From the NCBI RefSeq assembly GCF_004799755.1, contig NZ_SLUB01000051.1:1-33448 (forward strand): a stretch of 33,448 bases of DNA. Reading direction: 5' to 3'. Of the stretch, positions 14,887 through 27,258 are shown in pieces. Both the position numbers and the translations under genes were made by a program. The notes below the pieces were generated by a model. It was not told the DNA's origin. It was given only the letters and a program-made list of their open reading frames with translations, and did no database searches. Within the stretch, counting starts at the first letter, position 1. Every line of letters begins with the position of its first letter. Source of the stretch: Bacillus timonensis (GTDB taxonomy: Bacteria; Bacillota; Bacilli; Bacillales; Bacillaceae_L).

Positions 14887-16404
14887 ATGGTTGAGTTAAC
14901 AGGACAGTCGTTAACGTTAGAACAAGTCAAACGGATTTGTTATGACTATGAGCAAGTAACAATAAGCAAAGAATCACTTCAAAAAGTAGAACAAAGTCGT
15001 AAAGCAGTTGAGAAAATCGTGACTGATAAAAAAACCATCTACGGAATCAATACCGGATTTGGAAAATTTAGTGATGTCATCATTGCCGATGACGATGTCA
15101 ATGATCTACAGCTTAATTTAATTCGCTCTCATGCCTGTGGGGTTGGCGAACCTTTCCCTGAAGTTGTTTCACGCGCCATGGTTTTACTTCGGTTGAACGC
15201 ACTATTGAAAGGTTTTTCGGGGATTCGTCCTGTCATTGCTGAAAGTCTAGTAACCTTATTAAACATGAAAATACATCCAGTTATTCCACAGCAGGGTTCA
15301 CTCGGAGCTTCTGGAGATTTAGCGCCACTTTCACATTTAGCCCTTGTTCTTCTCGGAGAAGGTAAAGTCCATTATAATGGAAGGATTTTTGTAACACAGG
15401 ATGTTTTCTTGAAAGAGGGAATACAGCCAGTTGTTCTGCAGGCAAAGGAAGGTCTTGCACTCATTAATGGTACCCAAGCAATGACTGCCATGGGTGTGGT
15501 CAATTGGTTAGAAGCCACACAGCTAGCCCTACAAAGTGATATGATTGCAGCTTTAACACTTGAGGGACTTGAAGGAATTATTGATGCCTTTCATCCAGCT
15601 ATACATGAGGCCCGTGGATATCAACAGCAAATGGATGTAGCAAAAAGAATTCGTGACCTCTTATCAGGAAGTCAATTGATTACAAGACAAGGGGAAAAGC
15701 GAGTGCAGGATGCCTATTCATTACGATGCATTCCACAAGTACACGGAGCTTCCTGGCAGGCATTAGACTATGTAAAAGAAAAACTAGAAATTGAAATGAA
15801 TGCAGCCACTGATAATCCGTTAATTTTTGAAGATGGGAACTTGGTTATTTCAGGCGGAAACTTCCATGGGCAACCTATCGCCATTGCGATGGATTTTATG
15901 AAAATCGCAGTTGCTGAGTTTGCGAGTATTTCTGAGCGAAGAATTGAAAGATTAGTGAACCCACAATTAAATGATTTGCCACCATTTTTAAGTTCACAAC
16001 CTGGTTTACAATCGGGTGCAATGATTATGCAGTATGTGGCAGCATCACTCGTATCTGAAAACAAAACACTCGCACACCCTGCAAGTGTAGACTCCATCCC
16101 ATCTTCTGCCAACCAAGAGGATCATGTGAGCATGGGGACAATCGGATCGCGCCATGCATATCAAATTATACAAAATGTACGACGAGTTTTAGCGATTGAA
16201 TGTATTTGTGCTTTGCAGGCAGTCGAATATCGTGGCACACACAAAATGGCACCTGCTACTCAGGCCTTTTATAAAGATGCAAGAAAAATTGTTCCGTCGA
16301 TAACTCAGGACCGTATCTTCGCAAATGATATTGAGCAGGTAACAGAATGGCTTAAAAAAAATAATCTAGTGTGGACAGCCAATTTAGTACTAATTAGAAA
16401 TTAA
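14887..16404 (+). CDS. hutH: Histidine ammonia-lyase
   Basis: This enzyme converts L-histidine to trans-urocanate and ammonia, the first step of histidine breakdown. The 505 residues are the normal length. The MIO prosthetic group forms from A141-S142-G143 in [14 protein letters not shown]; the catalytic Tyr region [10 protein letters not shown] and the QEDHVSMG segment are also present. I chose the ATG at 14887 because TAGGAGG (14874-14880) is six bases before it; the in-frame ATG at 14881 touches that site. It follows the HutP-controlled terminator, and hutU begins 20 bases after its stop, so hutH-U-I-G form one transcript. Confidence 0.95.
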   Translation: MVELTGQSLTLEQVKRICYDYEQVTISKESLQKVEQSRKAVEKIVTDKKTIYGINTGFGKFSDVIIADDDVNDLQLNLIRSHACGVGEPFPEVVSRAMVLLRLNALLKGFSGIRPVIAESLVTLLNMKIHPVIPQQGSLGASGDLAPLSHLALVLLGEGKVHYNGRIFVTQDVFLKEGIQPVVLQAKEGLALINGTQAMTAMGVVNWLEATQLALQSDMIAALTLEGLEGIIDAFHPAIHEARGYQQQMDVAKRIRDLLSGSQLITRQGEKRVQDAYSLRCIPQVHGASWQALDYVKEKLEIEMNAATDNPLIFEDGNLVISGGNFHGQPIAIAMDFMKIAVAEFASISERRIERLVNPQLNDLPPFLSSQPGLQSGAMIMQYVAASLVSENKTLAHPASVDSIPSSANQEDHVSMGTIGSRHAYQIIQNVRRVLAIECICALQAVEYRGTHKMAPATQAFYKDARKIVPSITQDRIFANDIEQVTEWLKKNNLVWTANLVLIRN

Positions 16405-16424
16405 CGTTGAGAGGGGAAAAAGCA

Positions 16425-20309
<3,885 letters not shown>

Positions 20310-20327
20310 TTAGAGAATACTATTTGT

Positions 20328-20356
20328 AAAAGGAGATGACATTCGCATCTCCTTTT
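20328..20356 (+). terminator. Terminator of the hut operon
   Basis: AAAAGGAGATG (20328-20338) pairs perfectly with CATCTCCTTTT (20346-20356) around a 7-nt loop. It lies 18 bases after the hutG stop. Confidence 0.88.
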
Positions 20357-20382
20357 CTCATGTGAAGAAAAGGAGTATCACT

Positions 20383-21174
20383 ATGAAAGAACATATCATA
20401 GAAGTTCTTAATCAAATTGAAACGGAATATGCCATCAAAATTCTCTATGCATGTGAAGCAGGGAGCCGAACCTGGGGTATTTCTTCTGAAGATAGTGACT
20501 ATGATGTGCGTTTTATTTATATACATAAAACCGATTGGTATCTTTCGATTGATCAAAAGCGAGACGTGCTTGAAATTCCGAAACACGATAAAGTAAACAT
20601 TTCATTAAACCCATTAGTGGACATGAGCGGTTGGGAGCTTACAAAGGCACTTCGTCTCTTTCGTAAATCAAATCCGGGTCTCTTAGAATGGTTACATTCA
20701 ACTATCATCTATTCCCAAACTAATTCCTTCGTTGATAAGATGCAGCAACTTGAGCCGCAAATTTTTTCGCCAAATGCTTGCATCTATCATTACGTCAAAA
20801 TGGCAAAGGGAAATTTTAAAGCGATTCAGGAGAAAGAACCAAATATAAAAACCTATATGAATGTAATCCGACCACTTTTAATGGCCAAATACATTCAAAA
20901 GTACAATCGTATGGGCAATCTTGAAATGAATAGCTTAATAAAAGAACTCTTGCCCAATGACGCATTGAAAACAAACATTGAAAACATGATGAAATTAAAA
21001 TCAATAGGTGAAAATCTAAAAGAACATAACTTTATAATTGACACTTTTATTAATGAACAATTTTCAAACTTAAAGCAAGATATATCTAAACCTAAACGCA
21101 ATATATCAGATCATACACCTCAACTGAATCAGCTCTTTCGAGAGACATTAACAAAAGCATGGGATGATAACTAA
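20383..21174 (+). CDS. Nucleotidyltransferase of the DNA polymerase beta superfamily (YcgL/RlaP type)
   Basis: A cytoplasmic protein of 263 residues. Its N-terminal half carries the nucleotidyltransferase signature GSRTWGISSEDSDYDVRFIY near residues 28-47, giving the GS motif and the DxD metal-binding pair. The rest is mostly helical and fits the YcgL/RlaP-like family (PF10127), some members of which are linked to RNA repair. The substrate is unknown. AAAAGGAG precedes ATG 20383; an in-frame start at 20362 lies before that site. It stands alone between the hut terminator and the cad promoter. Confidence 0.85.
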   Translation: MKEHIIEVLNQIETEYAIKILYACEAGSRTWGISSEDSDYDVRFIYIHKTDWYLSIDQKRDVLEIPKHDKVNISLNPLVDMSGWELTKALRLFRKSNPGLLEWLHSTIIYSQTNSFVDKMQQLEPQIFSPNACIYHYVKMAKGNFKAIQEKEPNIKTYMNVIRPLLMAKYIQKYNRMGNLEMNSLIKELLPNDALKTNIENMMKLKSIGENLKEHNFIIDTFINEQFSNLKQDISKPKRNISDHTPQLNQLFRETLTKAWDDN

Positions 21175-21196
21175 TTAATTTTTTATGAGACCCATT

Positions 21197-21253
21197 ATTC
21201 AAATATCCCCTTGAATGTCTGATAATTCAGTTATATACTATATTCAAATGAAT
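21197..21253 (+). promoter_or_regulatory. cad promoter with two candidate CadC operators
   Basis: A -35 TTGAAT (21211-21216) and -10 TATACT (21234-21239) are exactly 17 nt apart. The inverted repeat ATTCAA-n8-TTGAAT (21197-21216) ends on the -35, and a second palindrome, ATTCAAATGAAT (21242-21253), lies just behind the -10. ATTCAA/TTGAAT half-sites are the kind used by CadC/SmtB-type repressors. Repressor on either site should block transcription until Cd, Zn or Pb releases it. Confidence 0.65.
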
Positions 21254-21273
21254 ACTTTAATGAGGGGATGCAA

Positions 21274-21642
21274 ATGTCTAAAAAGGATACCTGTGAAATT
21301 TATTGTTATGATGAAGAGAAGGTAAATCGAATACAGAATGAGTTAAAAACAGTTGATATCTTAAGTGTAGCCCAATTGTTCAAATCGATTGCGGATGAAA
21401 ATAGGGCCAAAATCGCTTTTGCTTTAACTAAAGATGACGAATTATGTGTATGCGATATAGCAAATGTAATTGGTGTTACAGTTGCAAATGCTTCACACCA
21501 TCTTCGGACACTTCATAAACAAGGTGTTGTAAAATACAGAAAAGAAGGAAAGTTGGTTTTTTATTCTTTAGATGATGATCATATTAGACAATTATTAAAA
21601 ATTGCCCTTGTTCATAAAGAAGAGGTGAAGAATGATGTCTGA
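21274..21642 (+). CDS. cadC: Metal-sensing repressor CadC (ArsR/SmtB family)
   Basis: A winged-helix repressor of 122 residues. The N-terminal extension has Cys residues (DTCEIYCYDEEKV), the helix alpha-3 box is ELCVCDIAN, and the recognition region is TVANASHHLRTLHKQG. These four Cys supply the CadC-type soft-metal site for Cd(II), Pb(II) and Bi(III). TGAGGGG (21261-21267) fits ATG 21274 with a six-base gap, whereas the upstream in-frame ATG at 21268 touches it. The 3' end overlaps the cadA start by eleven bases. It should repress its own promoter and cadA in the absence of metal. Confidence 0.93.
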   Translation: MSKKDTCEIYCYDEEKVNRIQNELKTVDILSVAQLFKSIADENRAKIAFALTKDDELCVCDIANVIGVTVANASHHLRTLHKQGVVKYRKEGKLVFYSLDDDHIRQLLKIALVHKEEVKNDV

Positions 21643-23749
21643 ACAAGCTACAAAGACTTACCGTGTTCAAGGCTTTTCCTGAGTAGGCTGTGCAAAGACG
21701 TTCGAAAAGAACGTGAAACACCTGGATGGTGTTACAGATGTTAATGTAAATTTTGGAGCTTCAAAAATAACGGTAACAGGTAATACAACAATTGAAGAAC
21801 TTGAAAAGGCAGGAGCTTTTGAAAATTTAAAGCTCCGAGACGATCATGAAAAAGCAGCACCGCAAATCCCATTTTGGAAGCAAAAACAAACTATTAAAGT
21901 CTATATATCAGCCGTTTTTCTCTTAGTGAGTTGGCTTTTAGCAGAAGCATATGGAGAAGGACATCTCACTTCAACAATCGGTTATGCTGCTGCTATTATA
22001 ATCGGTGGCTTTACACTGTTTCAAAATGGATTTAAAAACATCGTTCGCTTCAATTTTGATATGAATACTCTTATGATCGTAGCCATAATTGGGGCAGCCC
22101 TTATTGGAGAATGGGGAGAAGGGGCAACTGTTGTGATTTTATTTGCAATAAGCGAAGCCCTGGAACGTTATTCAATGGATAAAGCTCGAAATTCAATTGA
22201 ATCATTGATGGATATAGCACCAAGTGAAGCTTTGATTCGTCGTGGAACTGAAGAAAAGATGATTCATGTCGAGGATATTCAAATTGGGGACATTATGATT
22301 GTGAAGCCAGGTCAAAAGATTGCGATGGATGGAATCGTCATGAAGGGTAATTCTTCCATTAATCAGGCTTCGATAACGGGTGAAAGTGTTCCACTTAGTA
22401 AAACAACAGATGATGAGGTATTTGCTGGGACTCTGAATGAAGAAGGGCTGCTTGAAGTTAGAGTAACGAAAAGAGTTGAAGATACAACTATTGCAAAAAT
22501 CATCCATTTGGTTGAGGAAGCACAAGCTGAACGTGCCCCTTCTCAAGCGTTCGTGGATAAGTTCGCGAAATACTATACACCTGCAATCATCGTCTTAGCT
22601 ATTTTAATTGCAGTTATTCCTCCATTGTTCTTTGGGGCAAGTTGGAACGAATGGATTTATCAAGGATTGGCAGCTCTCGTCGTAGGGTGTCCATGTGCAT
22701 TAGTCGTATCTACCCCAGTTGCAGTTGTAACTGCAATCGGTAATGCTGCACGACATGGTGTATTGATCAAAGGTGGTATTTACCTCGAGGAAGCAGGATC
22801 ACTTAAAGTTATTGCATTTGACAAAACGGGTACATTAACAAAAGGAGTTCCAGCTGTAACTGATATCGTTTCTTATGATGAGAATGAACAAAAATGGCTG
22901 ACACTTACTGCTGCCATTGAAAAAGGCTCCCAACATCCACTTGCAGCAGCTATCCTTAAAAAAGCGAAGGATCTTTCTTATAATGATGTAAGGATAGAAG
23001 ACTTCCAATCAATTACAGGTAGAGGTGTGAAAGCTAAAATTGGTGAAGTAGTTTATTATGTTGGAAGTCCTGCTCTATTTGAAGAAGTGCATAAAAGTAA
23101 ATTAAAAGAAAAACAAGACCAGATTGTTGACATGCAAAGTCAAGGTAAAACAGTCATGCTCCTAGGAACTAAGGAGGAAATTCTTTTACTCATCGCAGTA
23201 GCTGATGAATTAAGGGAATCATCAAAAGAGGTCATACGTAACTTACATGAAGCAGGCATTGAAAAAACGATTATCCTCACCGGTGATAATCAATTAACAG
23301 CAAATGCGATTGGAAACGAAGTGGGTGTAACAGAAATTAAAGCGGATTTACTTCCTGAAGACAAACTAGCTTCTATTACAGAACTTCAGGCAACCTACCA
23401 AAATGTGGCGATGGTTGGTGATGGGGTTAATGATGCTCCAGCACTAGCCGCTGCGACTGTTGGTGTTGCGATGGGAGGAGCCGGAACGGACACCGCCCTT
23501 GAAACAGCTGACATTGCGTTAATGTCTGATGACCTTCGAAAATTGCCGTTTACAATTAAATTGAGTCGAAAAGCATTATGGATCATTAAGCAAAACATCA
23601 CTTTTTCATTAGCAATAAAAGCTTTAGCTTTGTTGTTGGTTGTCCCAGGATGGCTCACGCTTTGGATCGCCATTTTTGCTGATATGGGTGCAACCCTACT
23701 TGTTACATTAAACAGCTTACGACTATTAAAGATTAAGGAACAGGGGTAA
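21632..23749 (+). CDS. cadA: Cd/Zn/Pb-exporting P-type ATPase CadA with in-frame TGA at the first metal-binding Cys
   Basis: This P1B-type ATPase pumps Cd(II), Zn(II) and Pb(II) out of the cell. Read through one TGA it has 705 residues. Order: N-terminal HMA domain, then membrane spans, the actuator TGES, the CPC motif (C353-P-C355) in the ion-binding helix, the phosphorylation motif DKTGT (D397), HP in the SxxHPL segment, and GDGVND (D597). The start ATG 21632 overlaps cadC and keeps the same frame to the end, so this is not a frameshift. The TGA is codon 17, at 21680-21682, where homologues have the first Cys of CxxC; residue 20 is Cys ([17 protein letters not shown]). The gene may encode selenocysteine, or be a nonsense mutant with a restart at GTG 21713 or further on. 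All catalytic motifs lie downstream, so a truncated pump could still work. Confidence 0.88.
21698..21714 (+). promoter_or_regulatory. Candidate bacterial SECIS hairpin after the cadA TGA
   Basis: ACGTTC (21698-21703) pairs perfectly with GAACGT (21709-21714) around GAAAA. The loop begins with G, 21 nt lie between the TGA and the loop, and the upper stem has 6 bp. These values fall inside the usual bacterial SECIS pattern (16-37 nt, 4-16 bp, G in the first two loop positions). A lower stem can form from 21685-21690 with 21719-21723, with one bulged C. Not tested experimentally. Confidence 0.5.
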
Positions 23750-23767
23750 CATCGTTATCCCTTTTTT
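23743..23767. terminator. Terminator after cadA, shared with a convergent small gene
   Basis: GGGGTAAC (23743-23750) pairs with GTTATCCC (23754-23761), with one G-U pair, around ATC, then TTTTTT. The stem contains the cadA stop codon, and the T-run overlaps the stop of the reverse-strand gene at 23766. Confidence 0.75.
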
Positions 23768-23921
23768 ATGCGACTTTCTCATCAGAATCTTCTTCTATTT
23801 TCTTGAGATGTTTATGTCTGACATCCCAATAATATACTCTAGGAAGGCCCCAGTGTTGCCAATACTCATGAACAAGACTTACCCCAACGAACAAAATCAT
23901 TTGAAGTTCCAATTGTTTCAA
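23766..23921 (-). CDS. Small protein of 51 residues, unknown, Trp/His-rich
   Basis: Too short for usual gene calls. It reads from TTG 23921 with a strong AAGGGGGG site six bases upstream. The product has an N-terminal hydrophobic stretch (LQMILFVGVSLVHEY) and then an aromatic, His-rich part (WQHWGLPRVYYWDVRHKH), ending in an acidic tail (KKIEEDSDEKVA). The hydrophobic start suggests membrane anchoring and the His/Trp pattern could bind metal, but both are inference. It lies tail-to-tail with cadA and shares its terminator. I do not recognise the family. The frame and ribosome binding site make a real gene likely, though unconfirmed. Confidence 0.6.
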   Translation of the reverse strand: MKQLELQMILFVGVSLVHEYWQHWGLPRVYYWDVRHKHLKKIEEDSDEKVA

Positions 23922-24004
23922 TTAAATCCCCCCTTAAAACAATATACGGGAACCTGCGGTTGTCCAATAACCGGTATTATAGCTAATCGATCAAAAAAGA
24001 AAAA

Positions 24005-24037
24005 ACCCGTTCCAAAAAGTCAAACCTAGGAACAGGT
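24005..24037 (-). terminator. Terminator of the 59-residue reverse-strand gene
   Basis: On the reverse strand ACCTGTTCC (24037-24029) pairs with GGAACGGGT (24013-24005), with one G-U pair, then runs into T-rich sequence. The stop codon of the gene lies in the loop region. Confidence 0.65.
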
Positions 24038-24205
24038 CAAATATGTACCGGTACGAAAATTCGTTACTTCACTATTATTTGTTTTTGCGTTTTTCGCGAG
24101 CCGCTTTTTTCTTGCTTTTTTACTCATGCCTTGCTCTGCACCAAATTCCGTGTCCATACTATTTGCTCCTGTTTGTGGTTGGTTATTTTTATTTTTGTTC
24201 GCCAT
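24026..24205 (-). CDS. Small basic hydrophilic protein of 59 residues, possibly spore-related
   Basis: This gene also falls below usual length cut-offs. It reads from ATG 24205 behind a near-perfect AGGAGGT site eight bases upstream. The N-terminal part is Asn/Gln/Lys-rich (MANKNKNNQPQTGANS), followed by DTEFGAEQG and a basic segment (KKARKKRLAKNAK). The TEF-x-x-E pattern in a small, Gln/Asn-rich protein recalls gamma-type small acid-soluble spore proteins, but it is too basic and too short to be a clear member, so I leave the function open. I saw no convincing sigma-G promoter upstream. Its stop lies in the loop of a terminator hairpin. Confidence 0.62.
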   Translation of the reverse strand: MANKNKNNQPQTGANSMDTEFGAEQGMSKKARKKRLAKNAKTNNSEVTNFRTGTYLTCS

Positions 24206-24387
24206 TCACCTTACCTCCTTTCATTTCTTAAAATTGCGCTGTATATAATTTTTCCTATATTTTACAGCATTATCTATATACTGGTTAAAAAACAGAAAAA
24301 TATACAAATTTCGACAAAAAGCTGTTTTAAAACTGCTTTTTTAGTAAAATAATTTACATATCGTATTAAAGAAGGGATTTAGAAAAC

Positions 24388-25509
24388 ATGACAACCTATC
24401 TGGTAATTGGGGCTGGGATTCTTGGCGCATCAACAGCTTATCATCTAGCTAAAGCAGGTGCAAAAGTAACAATTGTCGACCGACAAGACCAAGGTCAAGC
24501 CACTGACGCCGCTGCAGGCATCGTTTGTCCGTGGTTATCACAACGTAGAAATAAAGCGTGGTACAATTTAGCGAAAGCAGGTGCAAAATACTACGAAACA
24601 TTAATAGGTGAACTTGAGGCATTGGGTGAGACATACACTGGCTATAAAAAGGTTGGAGCGATTAGTCTACATTTTGATGAAAACAAGCTTGATAAAATGG
24701 AAGAACGAGCCCACACTCGTCTGGAAGATGCACCAGAAATTGGCGAAATTACACGTTTGACTTCTTCTGAAACAACAGAATTGTTTCCGCCTTTGTCCGA
24801 TCAATACGCAGCAGTACACGTAAGTGGTGCTGCAAGGGTAAATGGACGCGAACTCCGAAATGCTTTAATTCGAGCGGCCAAACAATATGGTGCATTAGAG
24901 AGAAAAGGAAGTGCTACGTTAGTAAAAGAGGATGGCAATGTAATTGGTGCTAAAATAGAGGATAAAGTTATTAGAGCGGATAAAATCATCGTAACAGCAG
25001 GTGTTTGGGCTAAAGAATTATTAAGATCACTTGACATTGAATTTCAAGTTACATCACAAAAGGCCCAAATTGTCCATTTAAGTCTTGAAAATACAAACAC
25101 TGACAATTGGCCTGTCGTTATGCCACCAAATGATCAATACATTTTAGCATTTGATGGGGGAAGAGTGGTTGTGGGTGCAACACATGAAAATGATAAAGGA
25201 ATCGATTACCGAGTAACCGCAGGTGGACTTCATGAAATTTTTGAGAAAGCTTTACATACTGCTCCAGGTTTATCGGAAGGAACGGTTATAGAAACAAGAG
25301 TTGGGTTTCGACCGTTCACCCCAGAATTTTTACCAGTAATTGGAGTTATGCCAAGCTATGAAAACATTTTTGTTGCTAACGGTCTCGGAGCGTCAGGTTT
25401 GACTGTCGGTCCATTTTTAGGTAGTGAATTAGCAAAGCTTTCTATGGGAAAACCGCTCGAAATCGATTTGAATCTATATGATATAAAAGGTGCAATTAAA
25501 CCTCAATAA
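24388..25509 (+). CDS. FAD-dependent amino-acid oxidoreductase (DAO family)
   Basis: A flavoenzyme of 373 residues. The N-terminal dinucleotide-binding motif is VIGAGILGASTAYHLAKAGAKVTIVD (GxGxxG in residues 8-13, acidic residue at the end of beta-2). The C-terminal FAD-contact region is NGLGASGLTVGP, and RVGFRPFTPEFLPVIG is the DAO-type substrate/FAD motif. It resembles B. subtilis YurR and glycine/D-amino-acid oxidases; the substrate cannot be told. GAAGGG precedes the ATG. It is monocistronic with a terminator behind and no metabolic neighbours. Confidence 0.88.
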   Translation: MTTYLVIGAGILGASTAYHLAKAGAKVTIVDRQDQGQATDAAAGIVCPWLSQRRNKAWYNLAKAGAKYYETLIGELEALGETYTGYKKVGAISLHFDENKLDKMEERAHTRLEDAPEIGEITRLTSSETTELFPPLSDQYAAVHVSGAARVNGRELRNALIRAAKQYGALERKGSATLVKEDGNVIGAKIEDKVIRADKIIVTAGVWAKELLRSLDIEFQVTSQKAQIVHLSLENTNTDNWPVVMPPNDQYILAFDGGRVVVGATHENDKGIDYRVTAGGLHEIFEKALHTAPGLSEGTVIETRVGFRPFTPEFLPVIGVMPSYENIFVANGLGASGLTVGPFLGSELAKLSMGKPLEIDLNLYDIKGAIKPQ

Positions 25510-25524
25510 TGTAATAAAGTTATC

Positions 25525-25558
25525 GTCAGATTCCTTAATAGGGGATTTGGCTTTTTTT
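25525..25558 (+). terminator. Terminator after the FAD oxidoreductase
   Basis: GTCAGATTCC (25525-25534) pairs with 25542-25551 (GGGATTTGGC) over 10 bp including three G-U pairs, followed by seven T residues. Confidence 0.7.
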
Positions 25559-25673
25559 AAATTCAAGCACCCACTTTACTAGAAAAAATTTCTAAAATAA
25601 TACAGAAAAACTTCCAGAATAATGTTAAAATAGGCGGTATTAGGATTTGATTACATAATAGGGGGATGGCAGA

Positions 25674-26588
25674 TTGAATACAAAATTTTCACAGCCTAAG
25701 GGGTTTGGGGAAATCCTTGACCTTACCTTTAGTTTGAGCAAAAAACGGTTTCGGGACTTTTTTACGATTTTACTCATTTTTATGGGACCGGTATACATAC
25801 TCGAGGCACTCATATTATTTGCATCGGGAACGAGCTTTTTTAGAGAAGTCGGTCCTGGTGAGGACTGGATCTCTCAAATCGCGAATAGCTTTGATGAGTC
25901 AGTTGTTGCCGAAAATATAGGATTGGGCGGGGCTTTAGGAACAATGTTTATCGGTATTCTAGGCTTGGTTCTATTCCCTGTTGCCGAAGCTGCACTTCTA
26001 ATTGCATTAAATCATATCCGCAAAAATGAGGAATATACAATCAGTTCGGTGATTAAAAAAGCTTTTTCACGATTTTGGGCTATGCTTGGAAGCAATATAG
26101 TGTTTGGTCTTATAGTCTTTGGGTTCATCTTTGTTTCGATTTTAATTATAGTTCCTATTGGTATTTTCGGTGCCATTGCGATTAACATAATCGGGGTTCT
26201 CTTCGCGATAGTATTAGGATTGGGGTTATTTGTTGGACTCGGTTATTTACTGACACGCTGGGGCTTTTATTTTGGTTCGGTTGTACTAGACTATGAATCT
26301 CCTGGATTGTCAAGAAGTTGGCATCTTTCTAAGAAACGAGGCTGGATTCTTTTTGGACTATATATTGTTTTCTTTTTAATTATTAGTGCGATTAGCTTTG
26401 CAGTTGAGGCGACATTTAGCATCTTTTTAGGAAATAGTGTTCTACTATCTTTAATTGTTAACTTTACATCCATTTTTACTACGTTACTATTTGCAGTTGG
26501 GTATGGTGTGATGTACCTTGATGCGAAGGTTCGACATGATGCTGAAGATTTAGATGAAATGATTGAGGGGTTTAATGAACCAAGATAA
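25674..26588 (+). CDS. Polytopic membrane protein, first gene of the MoxR cluster
   Basis: A protein of 304 residues with about six hydrophobic spans (near 35-55, 85-112, 138-185, 190-205, 222-248, 255-285) and short charged ends. AGGGGGATGG lies six to eight bases before TTG 25674. It resembles the membrane domain of GlpQ-like proteins (glycerophosphoryl diester phosphodiesterase membrane domain) found at this position in related clusters, but I see no phosphodiesterase catalytic motif. It is followed by the DUF4129 gene after 13 bases, so it is probably the first gene of the operon. Its own function is unknown. Confidence 0.75.
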   Translation: MNTKFSQPKGFGEILDLTFSLSKKRFRDFFTILLIFMGPVYILEALILFASGTSFFREVGPGEDWISQIANSFDESVVAENIGLGGALGTMFIGILGLVLFPVAEAALLIALNHIRKNEEYTISSVIKKAFSRFWAMLGSNIVFGLIVFGFIFVSILIIVPIGIFGAIAINIIGVLFAIVLGLGLFVGLGYLLTRWGFYFGSVVLDYESPGLSRSWHLSKKRGWILFGLYIVFFLIISAISFAVEATFSIFLGNSVLLSLIVNFTSIFTTLLFAVGYGVMYLDAKVRHDAEDLDEMIEGFNEPR

Positions 26589-26601
26589 GTGGTGATCTAC
26601 T

Positions 26602-27258
26602 ATGGGACAAATGAATGAAGCAAGGGACCGGATAGAAGAAATTCTAAACGGAAAAGAATATCGAATTTACTATGATGAATCAAGGAACGTGTTTCAGGAA
26701 TGGTGGGAGCAACTAAAAGAATGGCTTGCTGATTTTATTGAAAATTTATTCCCTGCAATCGAGTCTGGGAGCGGTGCTGCAGAAGTGGTGCTCGTCCTTA
26801 TCATTCTTGGAGCACTCTTGTTATTAGGTATTGCAGTCTTTTTACTTGTTCGCAATAAAAGGAGAAATTCAAATTTAAGTAAACACAAGCCTCTTCATTC
26901 AGCTGTAGAATTAAGCTGGACTTATCATAAGCATTTACAAGAGGCATTAAAGCATGAAAAAAATCAGGATTTTTCACCTGCGACTAGGCATTTATTTCTG
27001 GCGCTTCTCCTGTTTTTCCACGATAAAGAATGGTTAGAGGCGAAATTATGGAAAACAAATTGGGAGTATTATGATGAACTCCGTAAAGTTAAACAGGCTT
27101 GGGCTGATGAATTTTATGATTTAGCATTGGTGTTCGATGAGGTTGCCTATGGAGAATATGAGATTGAACGAGTAGAATACAATCATTTTCGAGAAAAAGC
27201 CTTTGCTTGGCTTGAACACCCAGAAGGAGGAAAGGAGAAGCAACATGCAAAACCGTAA
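26602..27258 (+). CDS. DUF4129 family membrane protein
   Basis: A protein of 218 residues. The N-terminal amphipathic part is soluble (residues 1-50), one membrane span lies near 60-82 (VVLVLIILGALLLLGIAVFLLV), and a C-terminal DUF4129 domain follows, with the pattern ATRHLFLALLLFFHDKEWLE and a YNHFREKAFAWLEHPE end. In many bacteria this domain accompanies transglutaminase-like or MoxR-linked envelope proteins. GTGGTGAT precedes ATG 26602; ATG 26611 is a less likely alternative. It overlaps the next gene by 14 bases. Confidence 0.8.
   Translation: MGQMNEARDRIEEILNGKEYRIYYDESRNVFQEWWEQLKEWLADFIENLFPAIESGSGAAEVVLVLIILGALLLLGIAVFLLVRNKRRNSNLSKHKPLHSAVELSWTYHKHLQEALKHEKNQDFSPATRHLFLALLLFFHDKEWLEAKLWKTNWEYYDELRKVKQAWADEFYDLALVFDEVAYGEYEIERVEYNHFREKAFAWLEHPEGGKEKQHAKP

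Noticed and set aside
21632-21712. Frameshift as the cause of the broken cadA start
   Set aside because: The frame is the same on both sides of the TGA, and the residues on both sides align with CadA; only a codon is changed.
23808-24352. Forward-strand open frames between cadA and the FAD oxidoreductase
   Set aside because: They are antisense to the two small reverse-strand genes, which have better ribosome binding sites and terminators.
24206-24360. Sigma-G promoter for the 59-residue gene
   Set aside because: GTATA-like -35 candidates are present, but none has a suitable -10 at the right distance.
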